A stretch of DNA of 61,120 bases from Paludibacter sp. (GTDB lineage: Bacteria > Bacteroidota > Bacteroidia > Bacteroidales > Paludibacteraceae), in the NCBI GenBank assembly GCA_024710005.1, contig JANJVQ010000027.1, positions 1-61,120 on the forward strand, written 5' to 3'. The notes under the pieces are model-generated. The model worked only from the letters and a program-made list of their open reading frames with translations, ran no database searches and was not told where the DNA came from. Shown here in pieces: positions 1 to 7,709 of this stretch. The position numbers and the translations under genes were made by a program. The number at the start of each line of letters is the position of its first letter. The first letter of the stretch is position 1.

Positions 1-91
1 TTAAAAATTCCTGACTCACATCTGTGTTGATATACTCTAAAACTACCTGCAATTTTAACTCGTCCGTTAATCTGTTTACTTTTCTTCGCAT
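1..91 (-). CDS. Partial IS3-type transposase OrfA-like N-terminus
   Basis: An ATG at 91 (minus) opens a reading frame that runs off the left edge of the window without a stop. The 30 visible codons begin MRRKVNRLTDELKLQVV and continue through LEYINTDVSQEFL. The basic start followed by a short helical segment is like the helix-turn-helix N-termini of IS3-family OrfA proteins in Bacteroidota. That family assignment is recollection of similar sequences, not a computed match. With so little sequence it could also be another small HTH protein. Confidence 0.45.
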   Translation of the reverse strand, partial: MRRKVNRLTDELKLQVVLEYINTDVSQEFL

Positions 92-203
92 AATCCTGAT
101 TTTTGTTTACTTTTTTGTAAACTTATTTCAGGACTAGACAAAAAGCTTAATGTTCGCTTTTAGCTATTCGATATTAGCTATTCGCTTTTTGTTATTTTAT
201 CTG

Positions 204-1628
204 CTATCTTCTTTTAACGTATTCATCATGCAACTTCAACGCATACTCCATACAGCGCGGATTATCTGCATCCGCCAGCTTCGGGTTAAGCTTCGGAATT
301 TTCAATTGCATACCAACAGCAATATCATCGGGGGAATTCAGCAAATCACGATTGGCCTCGAATATATACACCCAAAACTCTTTCACTCCATAGTGACGCT
401 CCGAGATACGGGTAAGCCGGCTTCCCTGTATGACTTTTTCGGTTGCTATAAATTCCTTGTAAACACGCGGCTGATCGAACAGTACCTGCAACTCATCAAC
501 AGGTTCTGCCGGTTTCGCAACAACTTCCTGTGCAACTGTATCCTGCTGTAACACCGTCGTATCAGTCAACAAAGTATCAGCAGGGATTTCTTCCGGAATT
601 ACAAACTGACTTTCAGGCACCTGAACAATTTCATTTCTGAAACGATTTGAATCGATATGTTTTTTTACTGAAGAAAACACATCAAAATCGATCAGGATAT
701 ACACCAACAAACCTCCCAACATGATTCCGACAAACAAGAAATCGAGTTTCCGGCCAGGTGCTCTGGTGACTGAGCTCTTCCCCAGGCTCTCAGGGTGAAA
801 CTCATCGACCTCCTGTACCCGTCTCTTTCTACTCTCTGCTTTTTGCGTCTCTTTTACCTTTACCTGAGGCTCTTCAACAGAAACTTCCGGCGCCATGGCA
901 GATGATTCTTCTACTACCGGGTCAGCTTCTTTACCTACGATTACGGCAGCAACTTCTTCCGGGGTTTCAATTACTTCAACTTCTGAGGACTCAACTATTT
1001 CTTTTTCAACAACTTCAGACTTCGCATCCGGTTTCTCTTCTGGCTTTTCCTCTGCTTCTTCCGAAACAATCATTTCAAGCGGGGTTTCAATTTCAAGCGG
1101 AACTTCAGGAGTTGCCGGTTCAGAAGACTGTGTAGCAGTTACTTCTATTGCAGCATCCTGCGTTTTGTCTTCCTGCTTATCGTTTAATGCATTGATTTCC
1201 GACAAAATATCCTTAATCTCACTGGCTTGCTCATTAAAAAACTTCAATGGCATTTGATCCGCATCAGCTGTTTCCTCTGAAGCTTTTTCAGTAGCCTCTT
1301 CACCATCATCGAGTAATACCGGTTGCAAATGGGCATACGGCTCATTGGCGAGCTCTTTTAACTCCGCATCCGGAGTAAATACGACCTTATGATATCCATC
1401 GATAACGATTTCAGCACCGGTGTTGACATCCACACTTTTACGGGGCTCATTCCATTGCAGCTTGAAAGTCCCCAACCCATTGATTTTAACACTGTCCTGC
1501 GAGACCAGCGCTTCTTCAATTGTAGCCAGCAGGGCTTTCAAAAAATCATCCGACAGCTTTTTACTTACAGCAACCTGTTGCGATAACAGCTCAACAATCT
1601 CAGCAGCATTCATTTTCTCTTTACTCAT
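204..1628 (-). CDS. HU-domain protein with transmembrane segment and C-terminal LysM
   Basis: A 474-residue protein with an unusual architecture. Residues about 6-95 are an HU/IHF-type DNA-binding domain, with the conserved stretch VKINGLGTFKLQ. Residues about 100-265 are a long acidic linker rich in Glu, Val and Pro. A basic cluster (SRKRR, 266-270) precedes one membrane span at about 296-314. Residues about 397-446 form a LysM domain (GSRLTRISERHYG ... VGMQLKIP). The inferred topology is HU in the cytoplasm and LysM in the periplasm, so the protein could tether the nucleoid to peptidoglycan. The start overlaps the stop of the upstream HU gene by 8 bp, which indicates co-expression. HU fused to LysM or SPOR domains is known in Bacteroidota, but the function of such fusions is not settled to my knowledge. 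Confidence 0.85.
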   Translation of the reverse strand: MSKEKMNAAEIVELLSQQVAVSKKLSDDFLKALLATIEEALVSQDSVKINGLGTFKLQWNEPRKSVDVNTGAEIVIDGYHKVVFTPDAELKELANEPYAHLQPVLLDDGEEATEKASEETADADQMPLKFFNEQASEIKDILSEINALNDKQEDKTQDAAIEVTATQSSEPATPEVPLEIETPLEMIVSEEAEEKPEEKPDAKSEVVEKEIVESSEVEVIETPEEVAAVIVGKEADPVVEESSAMAPEVSVEEPQVKVKETQKAESRKRRVQEVDEFHPESLGKSSVTRAPGRKLDFLFVGIMLGGLLVYILIDFDVFSSVKKHIDSNRFRNEIVQVPESQFVIPEEIPADTLLTDTTVLQQDTVAQEVVAKPAEPVDELQVLFDQPRVYKEFIATEKVIQGSRLTRISERHYGVKEFWVYIFEANRDLLNSPDDIAVGMQLKIPKLNPKLADADNPRCMEYALKLHDEYVKRR

Positions 1629-1911
1629 GGCGCAGGATGTCTTTAAGTTTCATTTTCAATGTTGTACTCTGCCGAAAGTTAACCACTTGTTTGGGTGGTA
1701 TCAGGGTGCGTACCTGCGTAGCCGGATGCACCGAAAGCCGTTCCTCCTTTCTTTTGAATTCGAAAGAACCGAAGCCCTGAAAACTCACCATGTTTCCGGC
1801 AACCATCTGTGATTTAAGAATTTCTACCGTTGCTTCTAACATCCTGTCAACTTCACTCTCCGGCTGATTCAGCTTTGAAGCAACAGCAGCAACTAATCCT
1901 TTGTGTTTCAT
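1621..1911 (-). CDS. HU family DNA-binding protein
   Basis: A 96-residue single-domain HU/IHF-family protein, the usual length. MKHKGLVAAVASKLNQPESEVDR is the N-terminal helical region. VSFQGFGSFEFKRKEER is the characteristic beta segment before the DNA-binding arm, and the arm itself (LSVHPATQVR) is present. It is likely a dimeric nucleoid protein that bends DNA. It lies directly upstream of the HU-LysM gene with an 8-bp overlap, so the two probably form a two-gene operon and might heterodimerise (inference). A CATTGCGAGGAG-type repeat sits between it and rimO. Confidence 0.88.
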   Translation of the reverse strand: MKHKGLVAAVASKLNQPESEVDRMLEATVEILKSQMVAGNMVSFQGFGSFEFKRKEERLSVHPATQVRTLIPPKQVVNFRQSTTLKMKLKDILRHE

Positions 1912-1945
1912 ATTTTTTATTTTAAATATCTACAGTTAACGGTCT

Positions 1946-1979
1946 GTCATTGCGAGGAGTAAAACGACGAAGCAACCCC
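1946..1979. repeat. Dispersed CATTGCGAGGAG-type repeat, copy 1
   Basis: Starts GTCATTGCGAGGAG and ends CGACGAAGCAACCCC. The same ends recur at 4460-4501 and, diverged, at 8392-8430. TTGC and GCAA can pair, giving a short imperfect hairpin. It lies between rimO and the HU gene. Confidence 0.6.
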
Positions 1980-1998
1980 GTCATCACCTTCACTCCGA

Positions 1999-3294
1999 TT
2001 ATCTCCCGTACAAATCAAATTCAGCAGCATCCACAATTTCCGCCTGATAAAACTCACCCACTTTAACGCCTTTTGTGTCAACAGGAATAAGCACTTCCGG
2101 ATCAACTTCAGGCGAATCAAACTCAGTCCGACCCACAAAATAATCTCTGTCTCTCTTGTCGATGATTACTTTCATGGTGGAACCTACTTTTGCCTGGTTT
2201 ATTTCAGTTGATATTTCCTGCTGAAGCGACATGATTTCATCCATCCTTTGTTGTTTTACTTCTTCCGGAATATCATCCTGATAATGCTTGTGTGCATAGG
2301 TACTTTCTTCGTGCGAATAAGTAAATGCACCCAGGCGCTCAAACCGGGCAAAACGTAAAAACTCCTTCAATTCGTCAATATCCTCCTCCGTTTCACCCGG
2401 ATGACCGATTAACATGGTCGTCCTGAGATGGATACCGGGAACTTCCTCCCTGATGCGCCTGATTAACTCGTAGGTTTGCGCTTTTGTGAAATTGCGGCGC
2501 ATGATACCCAACATGTGATCACTGACATGTTGTAAAGCAATATCGAGATAACGGCACACATTCTCTCTTTCACGCATGACTTTCAGTATTTCATACGGGA
2601 AATGAGCTGGATAAGCATAGTGCAAACGCAGCCATTCCACACCGGGTATATCCGATAAGCGTTCCAGCAGTTCCGCTAATTTTTGTGATTTATAGCGATC
2701 GATGCCATAGTACGACAAATCCTGGGCAATCAGATGAAACTCCTTCACACCTTTGCCAACCAGCATTTCCACTTCCTTTTCCAGGTCATCCATCGAACGG
2801 GAACGGTGTTTTCCCGTTATCAACGGAATGGCACAATATGAGCATGTCCGGTTGCAGCCTTCTGATATCTTCAGGTAAGCATAATGTGCCGGAGTCGTTA
2901 GTGAACGTTCCAACCGGAGATCGGCCCGGTATTCCTGTCCCAGATCAGTCAGTATTTCATTGTAATTGAACTTTCCGAAATACTTATCTACTTCCGGAAT
3001 TTCCTTTTGCAGATCAGTCATGTATCGCTCTGATAAACAACCCATCACATACAGTTTATCAATTTTCCGGCGCTTCTTCAGGTCGGCCAACTGCAAAATG
3101 GTGTTTATGCTTTCTTCTTTGGCATCACCGATGAATCCACAGGTATTCACAATAACCACTTCACCATCCGGTTTCTCCGAATCATGGCTCACCTTGTAAC
3201 CCAGCGCATCAAACTGACGCATCAGCTGCTCCGAATCCACCAGATTCTTGGAGCAACCCATCGTGATGATATCAACTTTTCCTTTTTTCATCAT
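1999..3294 (-). CDS. rimO: Ribosomal protein uS12 methylthiotransferase RimO
   Basis: A 431-residue radical-SAM methylthiotransferase that adds a methylthio group to a conserved Asp of ribosomal protein uS12. The N-terminal UPF0004 domain carries three cluster cysteines (C14, C52, C86) in MGCSKN, NTCGF and MGCLSER. The radical-SAM CxxxCxxC motif is C147/C151/C154 (EGCNRTCSYCAIP). A C-terminal TRAM domain follows from about residue 365. The length fits RimO, and the motif spacing fits RimO better than MiaB. The start overlaps the ftsY stop by ATGA, so translation is probably coupled. Confidence 0.95.
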   Translation of the reverse strand: MMKKGKVDIITMGCSKNLVDSEQLMRQFDALGYKVSHDSEKPDGEVVIVNTCGFIGDAKEESINTILQLADLKKRRKIDKLYVMGCLSERYMTDLQKEIPEVDKYFGKFNYNEILTDLGQEYRADLRLERSLTTPAHYAYLKISEGCNRTCSYCAIPLITGKHRSRSMDDLEKEVEMLVGKGVKEFHLIAQDLSYYGIDRYKSQKLAELLERLSDIPGVEWLRLHYAYPAHFPYEILKVMRERENVCRYLDIALQHVSDHMLGIMRRNFTKAQTYELIRRIREEVPGIHLRTTMLIGHPGETEEDIDELKEFLRFARFERLGAFTYSHEESTYAHKHYQDDIPEEVKQQRMDEIMSLQQEISTEINQAKVGSTMKVIIDKRDRDYFVGRTEFDSPEVDPEVLIPVDTKGVKVGEFYQAEIVDAAEFDLYGR

Positions 3295-4241
3295 TCAAAT
3301 AAAGAACCGACAAATGCTTCCCTATCGAACACCTGCAAGTGTTCCATCCCTTCACCCAACCCGATGTATTTCACCGGAATTTTAAACTGATCGGAAATGC
3401 CAATCACCACACCACCTTTGGCTGTACCATCCAGTTTTGTAATGGCCAACGCATTTACATCCGTCGCTTTGGTAAACTGCTTGGCCTGTTCGAACGCATT
3501 TTGTCCGGTAGAACCATCCAACACCAGCAACACCTCCTGCGGTGCATCCGGGATTACTTTCTGCATCACGTTCCGGATTTTCGTCAGCTCGTTCATCAGG
3601 TTCACCTTGTTGTGCAGGCGACCAGCCGTATCGATAATCACCACATCGGCATTATTGGCCTTGGCTGAAGCAACCGTATCGTAGGCAACCGAAGCCGGGT
3701 CGGCTCCCATTTTTTGCTTGATAACAGGCACGCCTACACGTTCACCCCATATAACCAACTGGTCGACCGCCGCTGCTCTGAAAGTATCGGCTGCCCCGAG
3801 ATACACCGACTTACCGGCTTTCTTAAACTGATGTGCCAGTTTCCCGATGGTGGTCGTCTTGCCGACACCATTCACCCCCACAACCATAATCACATAGGGC
3901 TTTGAAGGTAACTCCGACTCGAAACCGGCCACAACACCGGCATTATTCTCTGCCAGCAAAGCCGCGATTTCTTCTTTCAGAATCACATTTAACTCACTTG
4001 TGTTGATGTATTTATCCCGGGAAACACGTTGTTCAATTCTTTCGATGATGCGCAAGGTAGTCTCCACCCCGACATCCGAAGTAATAAGCACCTCCTCCAG
4101 GTTGTCGAGCACTTCATCGTCAACCTTCGATTTGCCAACTACCGCCCTTGATATTTTAGAGAATACACTTTCCTTGGTTTTCGATAAACCCTGATCAAGC
4201 GTTTCTTTCTTTTCTTTGCTAAAAAAACTGAATAAACCCAT
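3291..4241 (-). CDS. ftsY: Signal recognition particle receptor FtsY
   Basis: A 316-residue SRP-receptor GTPase. It has a short N-terminal segment (MGLFSFFSKE), an N domain, then the G domain: G1 GVNGVGKTT (122-130), DTFRAAAVDQL, DTAGR and TKLDGTAKGG. It docks SRP-ribosome complexes at the membrane. Like many Bacteroidota FtsY proteins it lacks the long acidic A domain of the E. coli protein. It forms a two-gene unit with rimO. A 406-bp gap and a strong terminator separate it from the upstream ribosomal genes, so it probably has its own promoter in the gap, though I could not assign one. Confidence 0.95.
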   Translation of the reverse strand: MGLFSFFSKEKKETLDQGLSKTKESVFSKISRAVVGKSKVDDEVLDNLEEVLITSDVGVETTLRIIERIEQRVSRDKYINTSELNVILKEEIAALLAENNAGVVAGFESELPSKPYVIMVVGVNGVGKTTTIGKLAHQFKKAGKSVYLGAADTFRAAAVDQLVIWGERVGVPVIKQKMGADPASVAYDTVASAKANNADVVIIDTAGRLHNKVNLMNELTKIRNVMQKVIPDAPQEVLLVLDGSTGQNAFEQAKQFTKATDVNALAITKLDGTAKGGVVIGISDQFKIPVKYIGLGEGMEHLQVFDREAFVGSLFE

Positions 4242-4459
4242 TGACTTATTTACAATTTACTTATTTACTTTACTATACTTAGTTCCCTCGCTTCGCTCGG
4301 GATGACAACGATTTTGAGAAAACAATAACCGCCGCTCAATCTATTCTGAAAACATCATTTTTTGTGCAGCGGCGTTACAGAGATTCTCGCACCTGTCGCA
4401 GTGGTTTGTTAAATATTCATTGAGGCTCCCAGCGACGGAATCAATCCACATTAACCCCC

Positions 4460-4529
4460 GTCATTGCGAGGAGTTCACAAAGTGAACGACGTAGCAACCC
4501 CCTCGAACTCGCATTTGGCTATTTCCACT
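4460..4529. repeat. Dispersed CATTGCGAGGAG-type repeat, copy 2, extended form
   Basis: Begins GTCATTGCGAGGAG, then an inner palindrome TTCACAAAGTGAA, then CGACGTAGCAACCCC. From 4471 onward about 58 bp align with 5406-5463, with roughly ten differences, so the extended form is present at least twice. Confidence 0.65.
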
Positions 4530-4582
4530 AACCACCAAAAAAATCCTTGTCACAAAATTAAGCATTTTTTCTATATCCGGAA

Positions 4583-4618
4583 ACAAAAAATCCCCCCATT
4601 CAAATAAATGAGAGGATT
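4583..4618 (-). terminator. Rho-independent terminator after the bL38 gene
   Basis: On the minus strand a 12-bp stem (4607-4618 pairing with 4589-4600, two G-U pairs) encloses a 6-nt loop and is followed by a T-run at 4588-4583. It ends the rpmB-rpmG-bL38 transcript. Confidence 0.8.
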
Positions 4619-4647
4619 ACTATTATTTACAGACAAAGTGAAACGGG

Positions 4648-4800
4648 TTATTTCGCCAAATGTTCTTTCACTTTATCGTTATGTACCATTTCTTCCTGAA
4701 AAATATACGCACCGGTTTTTGGTGATTTTACCATCTTGATGACTTTCGCATAAGAACGACCTTCACCCTTTTGCATCGATGCAACCGCTTTCTTTGCCAT
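4648..4800 (-). CDS. Bacteroidota ribosomal protein bL38 (DUF4295)
   Basis: A 50-residue basic protein, MAKKAVASMQKGEGRSYAKV... ending VKEHLAK, which I recognise as DUF4295. This family was identified as an extra large-subunit protein (bL38) in the Flavobacterium ribosome structure. It follows rpmG closely (9-bp gap), matching the conserved rpmB-rpmG-DUF4295 order of Bacteroidota. It starts MAKK, like the neighbouring L33. The stop at 4648-4650 is followed by a strong terminator. The role on the ribosome is from family knowledge; the reading frame is direct observation. Confidence 0.85.
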   Translation of the reverse strand: MAKKAVASMQKGEGRSYAKVIKMVKSPKTGAYIFQEEMVHNDKVKEHLAK

Positions 4801-4809
4801 GATTCAAAC

Positions 4810-4998
4810 TTATTTAATTTCTTTGTGTACTGTTACTTTTTTCAAAATGGGGTTGTATTTTTTCAACTCCATACGCCCCGGGGTGTTTTTCCTGTTTTTC
4901 ATCGTAATATAACGAGAAGTACCGGGCATACCACTTTCTTTATGTTCGGTACATTCCAGAATGACCTGAACTCTTGCCTCTTTTGATTTCTTTGCCAT
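4810..4998 (-). CDS. rpmG: 50S ribosomal protein L33
   Basis: A 62-residue L33 with the family signature [15 protein letters not shown]...[22 protein letters not shown]. Only one cysteine is present, so this is the zinc-free (C-minus) form. It is the middle gene of the rpmB-rpmG-bL38 cluster, with gaps of 20 bp upstream and 9 bp downstream. Confidence 0.95.
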   Translation of the reverse strand: MAKKSKEARVQVILECTEHKESGMPGTSRYITMKNRKNTPGRMELKKYNPILKKVTVHKEIK

Positions 4999-5018
4999 GT
5001 TTAAATTTCCTCCTTAAA

Positions 5019-5258
5019 TTATGCGTATAAAAAACCTTTTTCAGCAGCTTTCTTAATGGCTGCATCCAAACCCAGCTTGTTGATGGTGCGCAAACCTGCA
5101 GCAGAAAGTTTCAGGCTAATCCACATGTCTTGTTCCACCCAATAAAACTTTTTTGTAAATAAATTTACATCAAAAGTCCTTTTTGTACGGCGCTTTGAGT
5201 GTGAAACATTGTTTCCCACCATTGCTTTTTTACCGGTAATTTGACAAATCTTTGACAT
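5019..5258 (-). CDS. rpmB: 50S ribosomal protein L28
   Basis: A 79-residue L28: [21 protein letters not shown], then [13 protein letters not shown] and a C-terminal [16 protein letters not shown]. Normal length. It is the first gene of the ribosomal cluster and has a Bacteroidota-type -7 box about 45 bp upstream. Confidence 0.96.
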   Translation of the reverse strand: MSKICQITGKKAMVGNNVSHSKRRTKRTFDVNLFTKKFYWVEQDMWISLKLSAAGLRTINKLGLDAAIKKAAEKGFLYA

Positions 5259-5301
5259 TTCTATATCTTTTTGTTATTTACAACTTTTCGAAAACAGTGT
5301 G

Positions 5302-5337
5302 CAAAAGTACACTATTTTTTTTAAACCCACAAGCAAA
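5302..5337 (-). promoter_or_regulatory. Promoter of the rpmB-rpmG-bL38 cluster
   Basis: On the minus strand, TACTTTTG (5309-5302) matches the Bacteroidota -7 consensus TAnnTTTG. TTTG at 5337-5334 lies 24 bp upstream, with CTTG at a better 20-bp spacing. The leader would be about 40 nt. Confidence 0.6.
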
Positions 5338-5374
5338 TAAATATTTATTTTCTGATAATTTTCGGGGAAAGATT

Positions 5375-5495
5375 AAATAGCGGAAAGCGGAAAGCGGAAA
5401 ACTGAGAGTTCACGAAGTGAACGATGTGGCACCCCCCTTGAACTCGCACTTGGTCGTTTCACTGTCCGCTTTCCGCTTTCCGCTTTCCGCTATTT
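5375..5495. repeat. Inverted-repeat element with CGGAAA arms, overlapping the cinA 3' end
   Basis: Perfect 26-bp inverted arms at 5375-5400 and 5470-5495 are built from the hexamer AGCGGA. The 69-bp centre includes a diverged copy of the 4471-4529 repeat (5406-5463). The cinA stop codon lies inside the element, so the repeat now codes the last 28 residues of CinA. Confidence 0.8.
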
Positions 5496-6717
5496 CCATC
5501 AGCATCAGCAACGCCGTCTGTGTTGTCCGCTCAATATTGAGTTGCCTGTCGAGTGAAAATTGGAATCGGCGACTGACTAACGAATCCTTTGTTCCGACTG
5601 CGATCCAGACTGTTCCGACCGGTTTTTCATCGGTACCGCCATCAGGACCGGCAATGCCGGATGTGGCGATAACATAATCGGCAGATAGCTTGTCGGCAAC
5701 GCCAATGGCCATTTGCCTAACAACTTCCTCGCTCACGGCTCCATCTCGATTGATGACTTGTTCATCTACCCCCAGCAATCCGGTTTTTATTTCGTTACTA
5801 TACGCAATTACCGAACCCTTGAAATAAGCCGAACTTCCGGCTACTGTCGTAATGCGATGCGCGATGTGCCCACCGGTACAACTCTCGGCTGTTGCCAGGG
5901 TCTTTCCCGTCGCTCTGAGATGCCTGCCCACCAACGCTTCGAGCGATATATCCTCTTCTGCAATAACAGCATCTCCCAATATAGCTTTCAACAGTGCCAC
6001 CTGTCTGTCAATTTCATTCTTAGTGGACACAAAGTCATCCTGAGCTGCACTCAGCCTAAGTTTCACAATATTGAAATGAGGCAGATAAGCCAGGTGAATC
6101 TGTTCCGGCAACACATTCTCCCAATCAGCAATCTTCAGCGCCAGAGCCGACTCGGGATAGCCGGTAACCAACAAGGTCTTGTGAACAATAGCCTGCGACT
6201 GAAACTGCTTCTGCAACCGGGGAATGATTTCGAACTCCATCGCACGTTTCATCTCATAAGGAACACCCGGCATCGACACGACAACTTTTTCTCCTTTATC
6301 AAACCAGGTAACGGGCGCCGTACCGATAGGATTAGAAATTATGACCGCTTTATCCGGAACCATGGCCTGTGATTTGGTCAGCTCATTCATGGCGCGCATG
6401 CGGTTTTTAAGCAATTTCTCAATATCAGCATACACCTGAGCATTAAAAACCAGCTCAGCGCTAAAATACCGGCACAGGGTTAACTTGGTAATATCATCTT
6501 TTGTCGGACCTATTCCGCCGGTAAATAAAACGACTTCTGCCCTTTCGAGCGCCAACTCCAACGCTTCCGTTATTTGCTTTTCATTATCATGTACAGAGGT
6601 AATTTGCACCACTTCAAAACCGGCTTTGTTCAGCTCAGCTGCCATCCAGGCAGAATTTGTATCTACAATCTGCCCGATGAGTATCTCGTCTCCGATGGTG
6701 ATAATCTCAACCTGCAT
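5410..6717 (-). CDS. cinA: CinA family nicotinamide-nucleotide amidohydrolase
   Basis: A 435-residue two-domain CinA. Residues 1 to about 170 are the MoCF-like (COG1058) domain (EIITIGDEILIGQIVDTNSAWMA). Residues about 255-410 are the amidase domain with active-site ATAESCTGG. CinA-type proteins deamidate nicotinamide mononucleotide in pyridine-nucleotide recycling. The family fold should end near residue 407 (LLMLM). The last 28 residues (from EIAESGKRKADSE on) are translated repeat element and have no family counterpart that I know. The gene follows DUF3109 with 2 bp between them. Confidence 0.92.
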   Translation of the reverse strand: MQVEIITIGDEILIGQIVDTNSAWMAAELNKAGFEVVQITSVHDNEKQITEALELALERAEVVLFTGGIGPTKDDITKLTLCRYFSAELVFNAQVYADIEKLLKNRMRAMNELTKSQAMVPDKAVIISNPIGTAPVTWFDKGEKVVVSMPGVPYEMKRAMEFEIIPRLQKQFQSQAIVHKTLLVTGYPESALALKIADWENVLPEQIHLAYLPHFNIVKLRLSAAQDDFVSTKNEIDRQVALLKAILGDAVIAEEDISLEALVGRHLRATGKTLATAESCTGGHIAHRITTVAGSSAYFKGSVIAYSNEIKTGLLGVDEQVINRDGAVSEEVVRQMAIGVADKLSADYVIATSGIAGPDGGTDEKPVGTVWIAVGTKDSLVSRRFQFSLDRQLNIERTTQTALLMLMEIAESGKRKADSETTKCEFKGGATSFTS

Positions 6718-6719
6718 TG

Positions 6720-7295
6720 TTATTTATTTTGATTTAACTCTTTAGCTGCCACGACTAATTGCTCATACCAGTTTTCGCCGAATTTTCTTATCAATGGTTC
6801 TTTCAGAAACTGATAAACAGGCACTTTCAATTGTTTTCCGAGTGTAACAGCACAATTACAAATACTCCATCGATGGTAATTTACAGCCTTAAAATCATTG
6901 TATTGCTGCACCCTGACCGGGTAAAGGTGACAGGAAACCGGCTTTGGAAAATCCGTTTTCCCCGCTCTGAACGCCTTCTCAATAGCACATTTACATACTC
7001 CTGACTCATCCGTGTAGGTAAACACACATTCACGACCGTTGACAATGGATGTAACCGGCTCATTATCTTCATCGATATAAAAAATCCCCTGCTTACGAAT
7101 TACCTCCTTCGAAACTTCAGTCAGGTCATCCCAAATCAGCGGCAAAATTGCCTGAATTTTTTCAATTTCATCCTGTTCCAGCGGCGCTCCGGCATCTCCT
7201 TCGATGCAACATTCACCTTTGCATGCCACGAGATTGCAAACGAACTGTTCTTCGAACAAATCGAAACTTATAATGGTATCGTCAATTTGTAACAC
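6720..7295 (-). CDS. DUF3109 family cysteine-rich protein
   Basis: A 191-residue protein with many paired cysteines: CNLVACKGECC near the N-terminus, VCKCAIEK, PVSCHLYPVRV and SICNCAV. This matches DUF3109, related to the YkgJ-type putative metal or Fe-S cluster binding proteins. No enzymatic role is established. It is two bases upstream of cinA and probably co-transcribed with it. The secG terminator lies just upstream at 7305-7345. Confidence 0.8.
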   Translation of the reverse strand: MLQIDDTIISFDLFEEQFVCNLVACKGECCIEGDAGAPLEQDEIEKIQAILPLIWDDLTEVSKEVIRKQGIFYIDEDNEPVTSIVNGRECVFTYTDESGVCKCAIEKAFRAGKTDFPKPVSCHLYPVRVQQYNDFKAVNYHRWSICNCAVTLGKQLKVPVYQFLKEPLIRKFGENWYEQLVVAAKELNQNK

Positions 7296-7304
7296 CTTGC
7301 TATA

Positions 7305-7345
7305 GAATAAAAATAAAGCGCATCAAAATAAATTTGACACGCTTT
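7305..7345 (-). terminator. Terminator after secG
   Basis: On the minus strand AAAGCGTGTCAAA (7345-7333) pairs with TTTGATGCGCTTT (7327-7315) with two G-U pairs, followed by ATTTTTAT. Confidence 0.75.
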
Positions 7346-7364
7346 AATATGATGAATGAGAAAT

Positions 7365-7700
7365 TTATTCCTGATTGCCGTCCTGCTCTTCTGTAAATCC
7401 GGGATTTACAACACCCGGTTCAGCCTGCTGAGCTTCCTGGTAGATTTCCTTGATTTCAGATTCGTGTGCACCTTTGTCGTGCGAACGGAAACCTACTGCC
7501 GCAACAGAAAACACCACGAGGGCAATCACCAGCGTCCAGGTTGCTTTTTCAAGAAAATCAGTCGTTTTACGAACACCCATAATCTGGTTTGAAGATGTAA
7601 AACCGGCTGCCAGTCCGCCACCTTTGGAGTTTTGAACCAACACCAGCAAGGTTAGCAACAGCGAAACGATTACAATCAGAATAATAAAAAACGTATACAT
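7365..7700 (-). CDS. secG: Preprotein translocase subunit SecG
   Basis: A 111-residue protein with two membrane spans (about 3-22 and 53-71) enclosing the SecG signature LVLVQNSKGGGLAAGF...G. It is an accessory subunit of the SecYEG channel. The hydrophilic acidic C-terminal tail is longer than in E. coli but ordinary for Bacteroidota. It is the last gene of the operon beginning with the sigma-54 activator, and a terminator follows the stop. Confidence 0.93.
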   Translation of the reverse strand: MYTFFIILIVIVSLLLTLLVLVQNSKGGGLAAGFTSSNQIMGVRKTTDFLEKATWTLVIALVVFSVAAVGFRSHDKGAHESEIKEIYQEAQQAEPGVVNPGFTEEQDGNQE

Positions 7701-7709
7701 ATAACTTCT

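Larger units (their letters stand above)
4242..4647. other. 406-bp intergenic region with repeats and a terminator
   Basis: No credible gene seen on either strand. It contains a short palindromic run at about 4285-4302 (CCCTCGCTTCGCTCGGGA), a CATTGCGAGGAG-type repeat with extension at 4460-4529, and the minus-strand terminator of the ribosomal cluster at 4583-4618. The promoter for ftsY-rimO should lie here. Confidence 0.6.

Noticed and set aside
895-1257. Plus-strand Ser/Thr-rich open frame antisense to the HU-LysM linker
   Set aside because: It arises from the biased codons of the acidic Glu/Val/Pro linker on the other strand. No start context or homology.
5375-5495. Reading the CGGAAA inverted repeat purely as the cinA terminator
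   Set aside because: No T-run follows the minus-strand stem, the loop is 69 nt, and the hexamer family recurs elsewhere. It is better described as a repeat element.
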